From Larix kaempferi (taxonomy: Eukaryota; Streptophyta; Pinopsida; Pinales; Pinaceae), in contig BSBM01001719.1 in the NCBI GenBank assembly GCA_027924585.1, forward strand, positions 33,740,001 through 33,804,000: 64,000 nucleotides of DNA, read 5' to 3'. A program made the position numbers and the translations under genes. Numbering within the stretch: position 1 is the first letter of the stretch; each line of letters opens with the position of its first letter. The notes beneath the pieces are model-generated. The model did not search any database, was not told the origin of the DNA, and saw nothing but the letters and a program-made list of their open reading frames with translations. Shown one piece after another: positions 24,084 through 34,011 of the stretch.

Positions 24084-25022
24084 AGCTAGTTGGAAGACGG
24101 TTGTTTAAGCATGTTCGAGGTTAAAAGTATCTCTTTCTAGTATGTCATACTATCTACTGAGTTGTGGGTTTCAACCATTATATTTAGATGAAGTCTCATG
24201 TACAAATCATCAAAGACAAGGATTTAAAGTAAGTGAAATCTATAATATATATTGTCTAATTACAGACACCAGTTTTTAATGTTTAACAAGTTAAAATTCG
24301 AAGTTCTCATGATTGATTTTCCATGGATAGTTAAGATCGACAGTAGATACCAAATCGGTCTGAGACTCTGAAATATGGTTAATGTTTTGCAAGCATAGCA
24401 GGGAACCATGTTCTATTGTCAAAGAAACTGCTATCCTACTTGAATTTACTTTTAGGGTTATTCACAATCTATATATTTCATTGGTGATGTTATCAAGTCC
24501 CGTATAAACCGAAATGTTGGAATTTTAACAGGCACAGCTTGTACATAGGATAAATAATACAAAACCAATAGCCCTCACTAATAATAAACATGAAGTTTGC
24601 ATTTATTATAAATCGAAATGTTGGAATTCGAAAACGTACCGCTTGTACATAGCATAAATACAAAGTTCATATACATGTAAAGCCTTTACTAACAATAATG
24701 AAGGTGTTCGGATTTATTATATATATGTTTGGAAGTTTGAACTCCTTTAACCAAATCCATTTGAACACAGTTTTATAGCTACAAGTTACAAGATTTTAAG
24801 GGTTCAGGTCCACGGATTCGAGGCCAAAATTACTATGTGAATTAAGTTTAAAGTTTAAAATAGTTCAAAATTGAATTTCATTTATTTTCATTTTTTCTAT
24901 TTTGGACTCTATTGTCATGCTTTTAGTCACAACCAGAGTTTCGTTATGGAAATTTTGATGTCCATTTTAAGGATCTAGTGTTGAATGGTCAATTTAGGAT
25001 CTTAAATTTGGACAAAAAAAAA

Positions 25023-25176
25023 CATTTGGTCAAAATAACATGGAAAATAGAGATGGAAATGCAGTCAAAAATTCATTTGGTCAAAATAACATGGAAACTA
25101 GAGATGAAAATGCAGTCAAAAGTTCATTTGGTCAAAATAACATGGAAACTAGAGATGGAAATGCAGTAAAAAATAG
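25023..25176 (+). repeat. 51-bp tandem repeat, three copies
   Basis: Copies start at 25023, 25074 and 25125, each beginning CATTTGGTCAAAATAACATG. The period is a multiple of three, so two frames read through as 17-residue repeats (for example HLVKITWKLEMEMQ). No surrounding gene supports coding. Confidence 0.85.
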
Positions 25177-25282
25177 AGTCAACAATTGTGTTGAAAATAG
25201 AGTTGGAAATATTATTGAAAATAATGAGTTTTTTTATTTATACCAATATGTCTTCCCTGCATTTTTAATAACAATCCAAAAT

Positions 25283-25385
25283 AGTTATTTGAAGGGTGAT
25301 GATTTTGTACTAAAATACTTATTTGAAGGGTGATGATTTTGTACTAAAATACTTATTTGAAGGGTGATAATTTTATACTATTTTA
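25283..25385 (+). repeat. About 34-bp tandem repeat, three copies
   Basis: TTATTTGAAGGGTGATGATT followed by a TTGTACTAAAATAC link, repeated with a few changes in the last copy. Confidence 0.85.
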
Positions 25386-26356
25386 GTATTCACTATGTCC
25401 ATGAAAAAAAAAATAACATAAAATTTTATAAGGGAAGTGATTTTCGGTTTACCTTATTTAATAATAACTAAGTTATTATTAAATTATTAAATTTTGTGGT
25501 TAAAAAATATTCTTTATTAAATAAATTATTAATAAAATTTAAATATTAATTATAAATATTATTTATTAAAAAAATAATAATGAAATTTACATATTAATTA
25601 TTCTTAATTGATCTATTTCATATTATTATGTTGGTCATATTTTTGTCAATTATATATTGCAACAAAGACACTAGTATGGTTCAAAATAGTTACCTGTAGA
25701 GGTGAGAGAAGAACAAGTGGTTTTATGATGTTGCAAATCATCAACGTTACATTCTCATAAAAAAATTCAAGATTTCATGAAAGAACGTATACATACATAG
25801 CATCCTCCCATGAGGGAAACTAGTTGCAAAAGAATTATAACTACAACTATACATTTTTGAAGATATTTACTACGATGACAAATATTTTGAGTATACCTAT
25901 TCCTAGTACAAAATTTGAATTATATAGAAGTCAATTGAATGTATATAAAATAGTGGTATTGATTTAGGAAATATCCCAATCTCCACATAGTCCCCATTAT
26001 TGGATTTTAATATATGAGTAATTAAGTGATTAGCTCCAAACAACTAGATTATAAACACATAGATGCGCTCTCAGAATGACATTTTCTTTAAACTCTAATG
26101 TCAGTTGTTGACACAATACAATGAGTAATAACCCTTATCTAGTGAAATATTGGAAGGGGCTGTAATCTTTTTGCCACACCCTAAGTATATATTATTATTA
26201 TTATTATTATTATAAGATTTAAGTCAATAGTATACACTGACATCCCCCAAAGATTGACTTAAGGGAAAGGAAGCGACACTATGCCAATCCTCCCTTAATG
26301 ACTGTTACCAGGCAAACTAGCAGGGCTAGTTCCCGATAAGCAAAAATAAGGAAAGT

Positions 26357-26582
26357 GATCCAACGTCACCTCGATCACGATCTTAACTTCTTCAGAAGCC
26401 AATAAATAAAATGAATATTGAATTCAATGATGATGATTTACAAACGATTGGTCCTCTTTAAATATGACTTGGGCATTGATATGAGGAGTCACGTCCTCTT
26501 ATTTACTTATAATTAATATTTATTAAATGTTAATAATTATTATTATTATTGTCTTTTTATTTATTATTTAATATTCGTAACA
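26357..26582 (-). repeat. 3' LTR of element E (left copy)
   Basis: Ends ATTCGTAACA at 26582, next to GCCTTCCCCTTAAGGGAAGC, which on the minus strand is the pol tail and purine tract. It shares several blocks with 31590-31830 and 32280-32378. The outer edge at about 26357 is a guess from fading similarity. Confidence 0.5.
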
Positions 26583-27090
26583 TTGCCTTCCCCTTAAGGG
26601 AAGCTTTGTCCTCAACGTTGAATTTGTTGATGTCGTATTTTTCTCTGGATTTGTGTTGAACATTGATTTGAGCTATGTGATATGGATTAATTCCTTTATC
26701 TTGATGTGAATCTGCCCCCTTTTTGTATTGTGATTCCTTCTGCTTGGGTGGTGAACTTCTCGGTCCATACAATTGGTACTTACTTCCCTTCCATTTAAAT
26801 GCCATGTATTGTTTTTGTAGGTTGGTAGAGTAAGTTCCTAATGCTGTTAACCAATCAATGCCTAATATCATATCTACTTCCTTGAGTGGTAAGGCATAAC
26901 AATTGAGATGTAGGTTTAAGTTTTGTATTTGCAATGACACCTTATGCCATTTTCTTATTTCTTCTACATATCGATCACTGATGGTTGACACCTTGTGATT
27001 TTTGATTGGGTACATGAAAATATTAAGTTCCTTTGCTCTATTGATATCTATTAGATTGTGTGTACTTCTAGAGTCGTCTAGAATTGTAAT
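26557..27090 (-). pseudogene. Protease remnant fused to pol C-terminus, element E
   Basis: The frame reads DDSRSTHNLI (about 27053-27082), which is a retropepsin active site (DSG) with Gly replaced by Arg. It continues through MILGIDWLTALG, the flap-distal ILG motif of Ty3 proteases. After about 80 unrelated polar residues it ends FNVEDKASLKGK, the usual tail of Ty3 pol proteins just before the LTR. RT, RNase H and integrase are therefore deleted between these points. The mutated active site makes proteolysis unlikely. Confidence 0.65.
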
Positions 27091-27650
27091 GTCTTTACCC
27101 TTAATAGATCCTGTAAGTTGTAACCTCTTTGGTCTTGTTTGTTCTGATTTTGTTGCCCGGAGTAAGAGTTGTTAATCCTTGTTGTCGCAACTTCTTAACT
27201 GAGGTGGAATATATTTATTTGTAAGTAACTAGATTTCCTTCTTTTGGGTTCCAATTTTCTTAGGTGTCGCTAAATCTTCTTCTTTACAAGTCTATTGGAT
27301 ACATGTAATTGTCGCTATTGATACTTCAGGGGAGCTTGTGTCTGCATCGGAATTGGATGTATATTCTTATGCAGAGACCTGTACGTCTTTCCCATTTATA
27401 ATTTTGTAGTGTGTTGTGTGATTAGTTCTGCATTTATGGCATGGGATCTAATCTTCGCCACATCGACGACAATTATTTTTCTTCTTTTTTCTATCATTGT
27501 CAGAGCGACTGGTGGATGTTTTTGAATTTTTTCAACTTCATAGCCATATGATTGAGGATTGTTGCACTGATGACCTAGTGACCAACTATCTCCGTAATAT
27601 CTACATAGTGTTTCTTGTTATCATAAATAACTCTTGTCAAGGTTCCCTTG

Positions 27651-27899
27651 TCATGATTTTTTAAACTTCTCTTCAATAAGTTTGGCCTTACGCTTGGCCT
27701 TATCCAGGTTTGAGACATTGTGTAATTCTAACTCATCTTTAATGTATGGGTTGACTCCATGCACATATTTCTGGAGTTGTTGATCGTCTGTTAATTTTGG
27801 TACTCTCGTGGCTAATGCTTCCCATTCGTAGGTGTATTCTTCCACATCACCTTTTTGCCACAATCTAGTGAGTTTTGCGAAAAAATCTTTCTCGGTCAC
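27651..27899 (-). pseudogene. Gag C-terminal fragment, element E
   Basis: 82 codons with Ty3 gag features: FFAKLTRLWQKGDVEEYTYE, LATRVPKL and YVHGVNPYIKDEL, then a basic helix ending KKS and stop. It is separated by stops and frame changes from the gag N-terminus at 28036-28551. Between this and the protease (27091-27650) only decayed text remains; an RNA-binding knuckle is not readable. Confidence 0.7.
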
Positions 27900-28035
27900 A
27901 TCTTCAAATCTTTTGAAGAAATAGTTTTTGAACGCGTTTCAGTTATAGGCGCACACCCTTGTTGTAACCTTCCACCACATGTACCAATTATATGTTTGAC
28001 CTTCCAGTTGCATCGAGGCATATTTTATTTTCTCG

Positions 28036-28551
28036 TCATTGGATATGATTTTGTGGATACAAAAGTATTCTTCCACCTTGTTGATCCAAGCCACGCTCTG
28101 TCTTGTTTTGCCATCGAACTTTGGTAAATTCTAGTTTTGGCTTCATTGGATATCCATTCATTAGCTTCCTTGAACAAGAGTGCAGTGGGTTGAAATTAAG
28201 GGCTGAAAAGTGGTTGTGTGGAGTTTCCTCATTGAAGACTTCTATTGTATTTGGCTGATTTTGTGGCGTTTCCACCTTAAAGACTTTCACTACATCTGGC
28301 TGATTTGGCGACTCCATATTTTTGGATGCTAATTTTTTCTCGAAGTAATTCACCAATTTCTCAATTCCTTCGTTATGCTCTGTTTTCATCTTGTTTATTT
28401 CACTTGTTACAACATTGATGATCTCTCTTTGTATTTCCCTTGTTATTCCTTGCCGATCTTCACGAATCTCGGCTTCGAGTTTGTCTAATCTTGCCTTAAG
28501 GCGTTGAAGCGTCTTAGAATCTTCTGTATGGCTCTTTTCTATTACCTCCAT
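28036..28551 (-). pseudogene. Gag N-terminal fragment, element E
   Basis: Begins at an ATG (28551) with a charged heptad-rich stretch (RLKARLDKLEAEIRED) predicted to be coiled coil. Near 28115 the coding sense moves to another frame, where WINKVEEYFCIHKI and YASMQLEGQTYNWY, typical of gag, can be read down to about 27930. This indicates a frameshift in a Ty3 gag. Confidence 0.65.
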
Positions 28552-29390
28552 ATGTTTTCTCACCTCGGATTGGGATTGTGAACACGGGGGGTGTGCCTGG
28601 ACCCCATTTTGTTTGTGATGGATAATGGTGGCAGAATGGTGGAGTGACGTGGGGAGGAAGAGGAGTGACGTGGGGAGGAAGAGGGTGGAATAGTGGTATC
28701 TTGGAGTGTGGATAGTCGTGAGAACGAGAGGGAAAGGTTTCGGTGAGAAGTGGAGGAATATGGCAGGCTAGAGGGAACAACGAAGGCGTGGACGTGGGTG
28801 ATTGGGAGAAGGGGAGGGGGGACACAGTGGGGAGGGGAAGAGCTCGAGTGGAAGGAAGCAGGGAAGGGAAGGCACACCGATGCAGAGATGCAAGGCAAGG
28901 TGTAGCATTGAAGGGGTGGACTAAGGCGCAGGAAGACGCGCGGGTTTAGCGTGGGCATGAGTGGAGAGGCGTGGAGGAGTGCGATGGGGGCAGGACGGAG
29001 TGGGTGTGCATGAAGGGTTGGAAGAGAGCACATGGTGGATTCCTGGATCGTGGATGCGCCGTGGAGAATGGAGCGCGCACAAGAGGAAGGAATGCCGAGG
29101 GTATGCCTCTGGGTAGTGCATGGAAGGTGGTGCAGGGAAGATGCAGAAGAGATATTGGAGGAGTAAGTGGAGTGAAGTGAGAGGGAGAGAATGGAAATGG
29201 ACGGTGAGAGGGGAGCACACAGTTTTGGAACAGCCGCGATCAGGAATCAAATTTGAAGGGCTGATCATAGTTTCAGGTAGAAGGGTATATATTCCTGTCG
29301 CCCTTCAACCATGACAATGACAAGCTTTAAAAAAAATTACACTTTAATTGACAATAATAAATTAACTCCACGCTTCATAAAAAAGGCTGA

Positions 29391-29600
29391 ATTAATTATT
29401 ACATTTTCAATCCATTTATTCAATTAAAGAAATTAATAAATCCACACTACATTTCCTTGTAAAAAAAATGGCTAAATTAATTATTACATTTTCAATCCAT
29501 TTATTCAATTAAAGAAATTAATAAATTCACACTGACAGAGTTAAAATTTTCAATCAATTTATTTAAGAAATTAATAAATCCACACTACATTTCCCTAGCA
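29391..29600 (+). repeat. AT-rich tandem repeat, about three copies of ~80 bp
   Basis: TCAATCCATTTATTCAATTA plus AAGAAATTAATAAATCCACA recurs at about 29409, 29491 and, shortened, 29550. Confidence 0.75.
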
Positions 29601-29823
29601 TAGTTAAAAACGAAGAGTGGGAAACCATTACATTTTTTTAAACTTTCCTCCCTCGATTTGTAGCTAGTCACACTAGGGGATTTTAGGCTCAGAATTATGG
29701 CTCCTTTTGATACCTACGGGTTGGACCTCCAACCTATGAGTTCACACGTCACGGTGCTTAGATTTTTCACATATTCACCAAGTTTACCATTAGGTGAAGC
29801 ACACGGCACATTCACGACATCTT

Positions 29824-29991
29824 ATTTTAACAAAATTATATTTTGGTAGTCATAAAATCGAGTCTCTGAAACCATTAGCAAGTAGCCCAGTTTCCCGAGC
29901 ATATTTTATTTTAACAAAATTATATTTTGGTAGTCATAAAATCGAGTCTCTGAAACCATTAGCAAGTAGCCCTGTTTCCCGAGCATATAAA
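29824..29991 (+). repeat. 84-bp tandem duplication
   Basis: Two near-identical units, starting at 29824 and 29908, each beginning ATTTTAACAAAATTATATTT and ending near CCCGAGCATAT. The 84-bp period keeps a frame open without implying a gene. Confidence 0.9.
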
Positions 29992-30619
29992 CACAGTAAA
30001 AAATGAAATGTGTTTGCTCTTAATGAATAAATTAATAATCTAGATTACAATAAAACAGATTGATTTATATTTATAAAATAGAAATTCACACATAAACATT
30101 CAAATGCTCAGTTCATCAAACTGAAAATAGAAAAATAAAAATAAAAAATAGAAATGAGATAACCACCTACCTTGAATCCATGTGTGGACAGAAATGAACA
30201 GATCATCTGAAATGTCATCAAAATGATCAACAACAAGTTCACTGGACTGCCTCCATGCCCATTAGATATTCCCTCTGAATGTCACATGTAAAGATATTTC
30301 CTCTAGATATCGCCTGTAAAGGAAGATTTTGATATGATGGGAAACTTCCTGTCTTGTAGATCGCTTCATCCACGCACTGTCAAGTTAGTGGTGCTTCAAG
30401 AAGACGCCGTTGTCGCTATGTTGATTAGAGATTTCCTGAAGCCCGTGAATGTAGCAGAGATATTAAGAGAAAGCCTCGGATACTTCATCTGCCATGCTGC
30501 CATTGGAATCTTGTCGAGGCCATTTTTTATCCATTTCCTCTCTGGTGCCATTTCCACTTACATTTATCCATCGTGAATTCAGACGGAAATCGATTCTAAA
30601 AAAACGCACAGATAAAACC

Positions 30620-30790
30620 CTTTAAAAATACGGCAACTCAAAATCCCCCAAATAAAAAATAAAAATGCCTTAACAGGATTCGAACCTGGCCATCTCAAAA
30701 ACCAAAAAGACAATGCCGCAACTCAAAATCTCACAAATAAAAACACCTCAGCAGAATTCGAACCCGACCATCTAAAAAACCCCCAATATG
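30620..30790 (-). repeat. Two-copy repeat with tRNA B-box-like motif
   Basis: Two ~80-bp units contain, on the minus strand, GGTTCGAATCC (30673-30683 region) and GGTTCGAATTC. The first fits the Pol III B-box consensus. No A box or cloverleaf can be built, so this may be a decayed SINE or tRNA fragment. Confidence 0.4.
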
Positions 30791-31533
30791 AAAAGGGCAA
30801 GCGCGGAGAGATTATTGCCCAAAAAGTGCAGTCCAAAGAGCCATAGACATTGTTGAAAATGCCACCAAATTTCTCAAATCAGGAATAATTTTCAATCTTA
30901 AATCGCCTCCCTGCGTCCCTCAAGACAAGACACCCGCAAAGGCACCAGACTATCCATTTATTCCACAATATTTGCCATTATTATTATGATTTAATTCACA
31001 TTGCTACTGCTAACTTTCATAGATAGCTTGCGAAAACGAATTTAGTCTCTACATATTCCTCCCAGCTCGCACGTGTGAACTTAATGTATTTAATCCGATG
31101 GGAGAGCCCATCCCATCTAATAACGCCCACCCTTAAAGCCAACAGCTCCAGGTGCTTGGCAGTCGTCCTTACTAGTTGACGTGTCCATGGTTCAAAGAAC
31201 CAAGTGGAGTGGAGACTGGAGTCGGCCCATACATTTGCATCCAGGTGCCGCAGTAGGTTGTTTCTTGGAAGTTGGAACTTACAACCAGGATTAATGTTTG
31301 ACGACCAATTTTTAAGACAACCCTTTAAATGAAGCTTTAATATTAATTTGCCATTTTTTTTAAAATGTCAAAAATTAAAATTAACATTTTTTTTGACGTG
31401 CATTTTTTAAACTGCACTTCTGGGACGTGCTAGGACCCCTTTGACTGGCTGCGACAGGTTCAATTTTGAACCCTGGCCGTGATGGAAGTGGAAGAAGCGT
31501 GGGAGAGAAAATGAAGGAGGGAGGAGCTGAGTG

Positions 31534-31545
31534 GCTCTGATACCA
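31534..31545 (-). other. Primer-binding site of element E (initiator Met)
   Basis: On the minus strand TGGTATCAGAGC, complementary to plant initiator tRNA-Met, one base from the LTR end (TGTAACACC on the + strand at 31547). Confidence 0.8.
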
Positions 31546-31546
31546 A

Positions 31547-32378
31547 TGTAACACCGTATATGGATGTTAACATAGAAGAGAATCCATCTTCATAAAAAGT
31601 AAATAAAATGAATATTGAATTGAATAAAAAGTAAATAAAATGAATATTGAATTGAATAAATAAAATGAATATTGAATGGAATGATGATGATTTACGGACG
31701 ATTGGACAACCTTTAAATATGGCTAAATAAATAAAATGAATATTGAATTGAATTAAAGAATGATTGGACCACCTTTAAATATGGATTGGGGGCATTGCTA
31801 CGAGGAGTCACGTCCTCTTATTTACTTATAACAAGCCATATTAATATTAATAGTATGGTTTATATACGCCGATCGACGTATATTAACCATATTAATATTA
31901 ATAATATGGTTTATATATGCCGATCAGTGTATATCAACTGTATTTAAATTTCTGGCCATGGTTGATATACACCGATCGACGTATATAAACTATATTATTA
32001 ATATTAATATGGCTTGCTAGTTGACGGTCGACCCGTGGGGAATATTTCGTGACTTTTAATATTAATATTATGGTTGTGAAAATATAATAATTGTTTAATT
32101 ATAATATTATATAATAATAATAATTTAATTTTACTAATAATTATAATAATAATTACTTACTTTTTTTTTCAACCGAAAAAAGTACTATTGCTATTCATAG
32201 AATCAAATAGTACAAAGATAGATCAACCTTGTGAGTCAAGATTTTAATCACCATATTCTAATAATAATTATTTACTTATAGTAATAATTATTTACTTATA
32301 ATTAATATTTATTACATTTTATTAATTATTATTATTACTATTATTAGTCTTTTTATTTATTACTTAATATTTATAACA
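31547..32378 (-). repeat. 5' LTR of element E (right copy), expanded
   Basis: Bounded by TGTAACACC (31547) and TTTATAACA (32378) on the + strand. It is longer than the left copy because of a triplicated AAATAAAATGAATATTGAAT motif (31603-31760) and an inserted AT-rich segment with a long hairpin (31832-32016). Confidence 0.6.
31832..32016. repeat. Long inverted repeat (hairpin) inside the E LTR
   Basis: The 58-bp arms 31832-31889 and 31959-32016 are reverse complements at 52 of 58 positions, and all six mismatches are transitions. The loop (31890-31958) contains a further direct copy of the arm. Arm termini CAAGCCATATTAATATTAAT are absent at the matching site in the left LTR (about 26508), so this is an insertion, probably a foldback or MITE-like unit. 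Confidence 0.8.
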
Positions 32379-33585
32379 GAGGTGTAGGTGGTGTAGGTTT
32401 TAGTGCAAGAATTAGTGATAGAAGTCATCTGGGTACATGGATATGACCATGAAGTTCCAACACACCCAAGGCCCTCTCTTACTAGTCTTATCCTAGGTTC
32501 AATTGGAGTGATAATTCCCTATCCATACTTCCCAAGTCCACCACTTATATAGCTCAAGTAATGAAGTAGCTTAGAATCAATACTTTGGTGTGTTTCTCAA
32601 AATCCAAAGACCTTTGTGCTTGTGAACTACTTGTTGTGCCTCTGTGTTTCTGAGTTCACTTATTTTTTGCATGAGGCTTTGATTAAGGTTGCAAAATTTT
32701 TGGATTGAATTATCCTTGTCATCCAGTTATTGAAGTAGAAAATCATAATAATTTTCGATGTTTCAGAATTAATAAAAAAACTTGATTTTAGATTCCTTCC
32801 AAAAAATTATCTTCTTCAAGCCTTGTGGTAACATTTTGCACTGGATAATAGTTCCCTATAGTGAAGCAAGTTGACTTTGATTCTCATTACATTTGGATAA
32901 AATACTTATGAGTAAGTATGCACTTTAGGTTTTTTTTCCTTGTTTCTTGTTTATGTTAGATTGGCCATTGGTTGGTGTGAGTGTTGCATCCTTGAATACT
33001 AGATGTGTCCATCTATATATCCATCACAATTTTTGGTAGTTTATTTATGAATGCAAACTAAAAAGAAGCCATAGAGGCCATGCATATAGGATTATTAGAA
33101 GGTCAAGCAAGACGGGTTCAACATGTTGGGGTGGATTTATGAGCCAAACTAGTTGAATTCTAAAATTTTCCGCTTTCAAGGTCAATCTCGTTTTGAACTG
33201 GGCTCACGTTGAATTGAATAAGATCAACCTTCGAGAAGCTCAACAATGTCATTTCTTGCTTCTAATGCTCATGTACATGTTGTATGGATTGCAATGAAAA
33301 AATATTCCACTACAAATTATGATGCCACTTATGAGTGCTAGGTTTTCTTCTTGGGGCTTTGCTATCAAGGGAAACTCAGGGTTTAGTTCTCACCCACTTT
33401 TCCTTTTTACATTTTGGACTCTGCTTTATTATAATTGCCTCATCAACAGTGGCTTGGGTTGGATTCATGCCGGTTTGGTTTTTGGTTCTTATAAAAAACT
33501 CTTTGGATGCCTTCAATAAGCAATATGTTTCTGCAATAGGGAGGGGGTCGTTTTCCGTCAATGTATATTTATTTTGGTGATTTAC
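32379..33585 (+). other. Unassigned DNA between elements E and G
   Basis: No supported gene. Short frames at 33319-33580 overlap each other in different frames and lack recognised motifs. Confidence 0.4.
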
Positions 33586-34011
33586 TATTAACAAATAAAT
33601 CTGTCGGTGCATACACCAACCAATCTCCCTAGTCCAAATGGTTCGGATCTAGAATAAAACAAAACAAGAATGAAAACCTTCCCTTAGATCCATCAAATTA
33701 CTTGAATACAAAGAGTCCAGTCCATACCTTATTTACGTAGGTAATCATTGCAGCTTGAAGCTTTGGTAATCCTTCTTGTTGATGAAGAGATTACCTGCAA
33801 AAGTTTCCAAAGGACAAAGACAAGAGACTACAGGATAACATGATACATCTAAGCAATTGACCAAGGAGAACTACTATAAATGAAATTAAACATAATTTAT
33901 GGGAAAGGAAGACATTGATGTATTAATGAAAATCGAGGAAAGAATTACAACCAATGAAGTATTGGTGTTGAATATCCTTTCCAATGGAACCTTGCTTCGA
34001 TTTTCCAATCA
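33586..34011 (-). repeat. LTR-like repeat, left copy (G)
   Basis: About 90% similar by eye to 54998-55428, sharing GATGAAGAGATTACCTGCAA, ACAAGAGACTAC and GATACATCTAAGCAATTGAC. It starts TATTAAC where the other copy has TGTTAAC. Similarity ends at CCAATCA in both. Confidence 0.7.

Larger units (their letters stand above)
24084..26356 (+). other. AT-rich intergenic DNA downstream of the pectinesterase
   Basis: No gene supported. It contains two short tandem arrays (listed separately) and an ATT microsatellite at about 26190-26215. A poly(A) signal for the upstream gene is not obvious. Confidence 0.5.
28552..31533 (-). other. Leader region of element E, possibly with inserts
   Basis: 28565-29280 is strikingly G-rich on the + strand (GTGGGGAGGAAGAGG and similar). 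Its Pro/Ser-rich minus-strand frames are composition artefacts. 29300-30000 is AT-rich with two tandem repeats. 30620-30790 holds a repeat containing tRNA B-box-like motifs. Nothing coding is supported; a frame at 30334-30576 is unrecognised. Confidence 0.4.
26357..32378 (-). mobile_element. Element E: decayed minus-strand Ty3 element, gag and protease only
   Basis: Read on the minus strand: 5' LTR (31547-32378), initiator-Met priming site, long leader, gag in two frames, protease, then a short pol C-terminus directly before the 3' LTR (about 26357-26582). RT, RNase H and integrase are missing. The LTR copies share TAAATAAAATGAATATTGAA, GATGATGATTTAC and GAGTCACGTCCTCTTATTTA. No clean TSD was found (GAGGT follows 32378). 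The left LTR edge is uncertain, and parts of the 28.6-31.5 kb leader may be unrelated inserts. Confidence 0.6.

Noticed and set aside
28560-29268. Pro/Ser-rich minus-strand frames
   Set aside because: Produced by G-rich composition of the + strand; overlapping frames all look alike.
30334-30576. 80-codon + strand ORF with ATG
   Set aside because: No recognised motif, no splice context checked out, and it lies in repeat-rich DNA; could be an exon but unsupported.
30670-30700. tRNA gene on the minus strand
   Set aside because: Only a B-box-like motif; no A box, anticodon arm or acceptor stem can be drawn.
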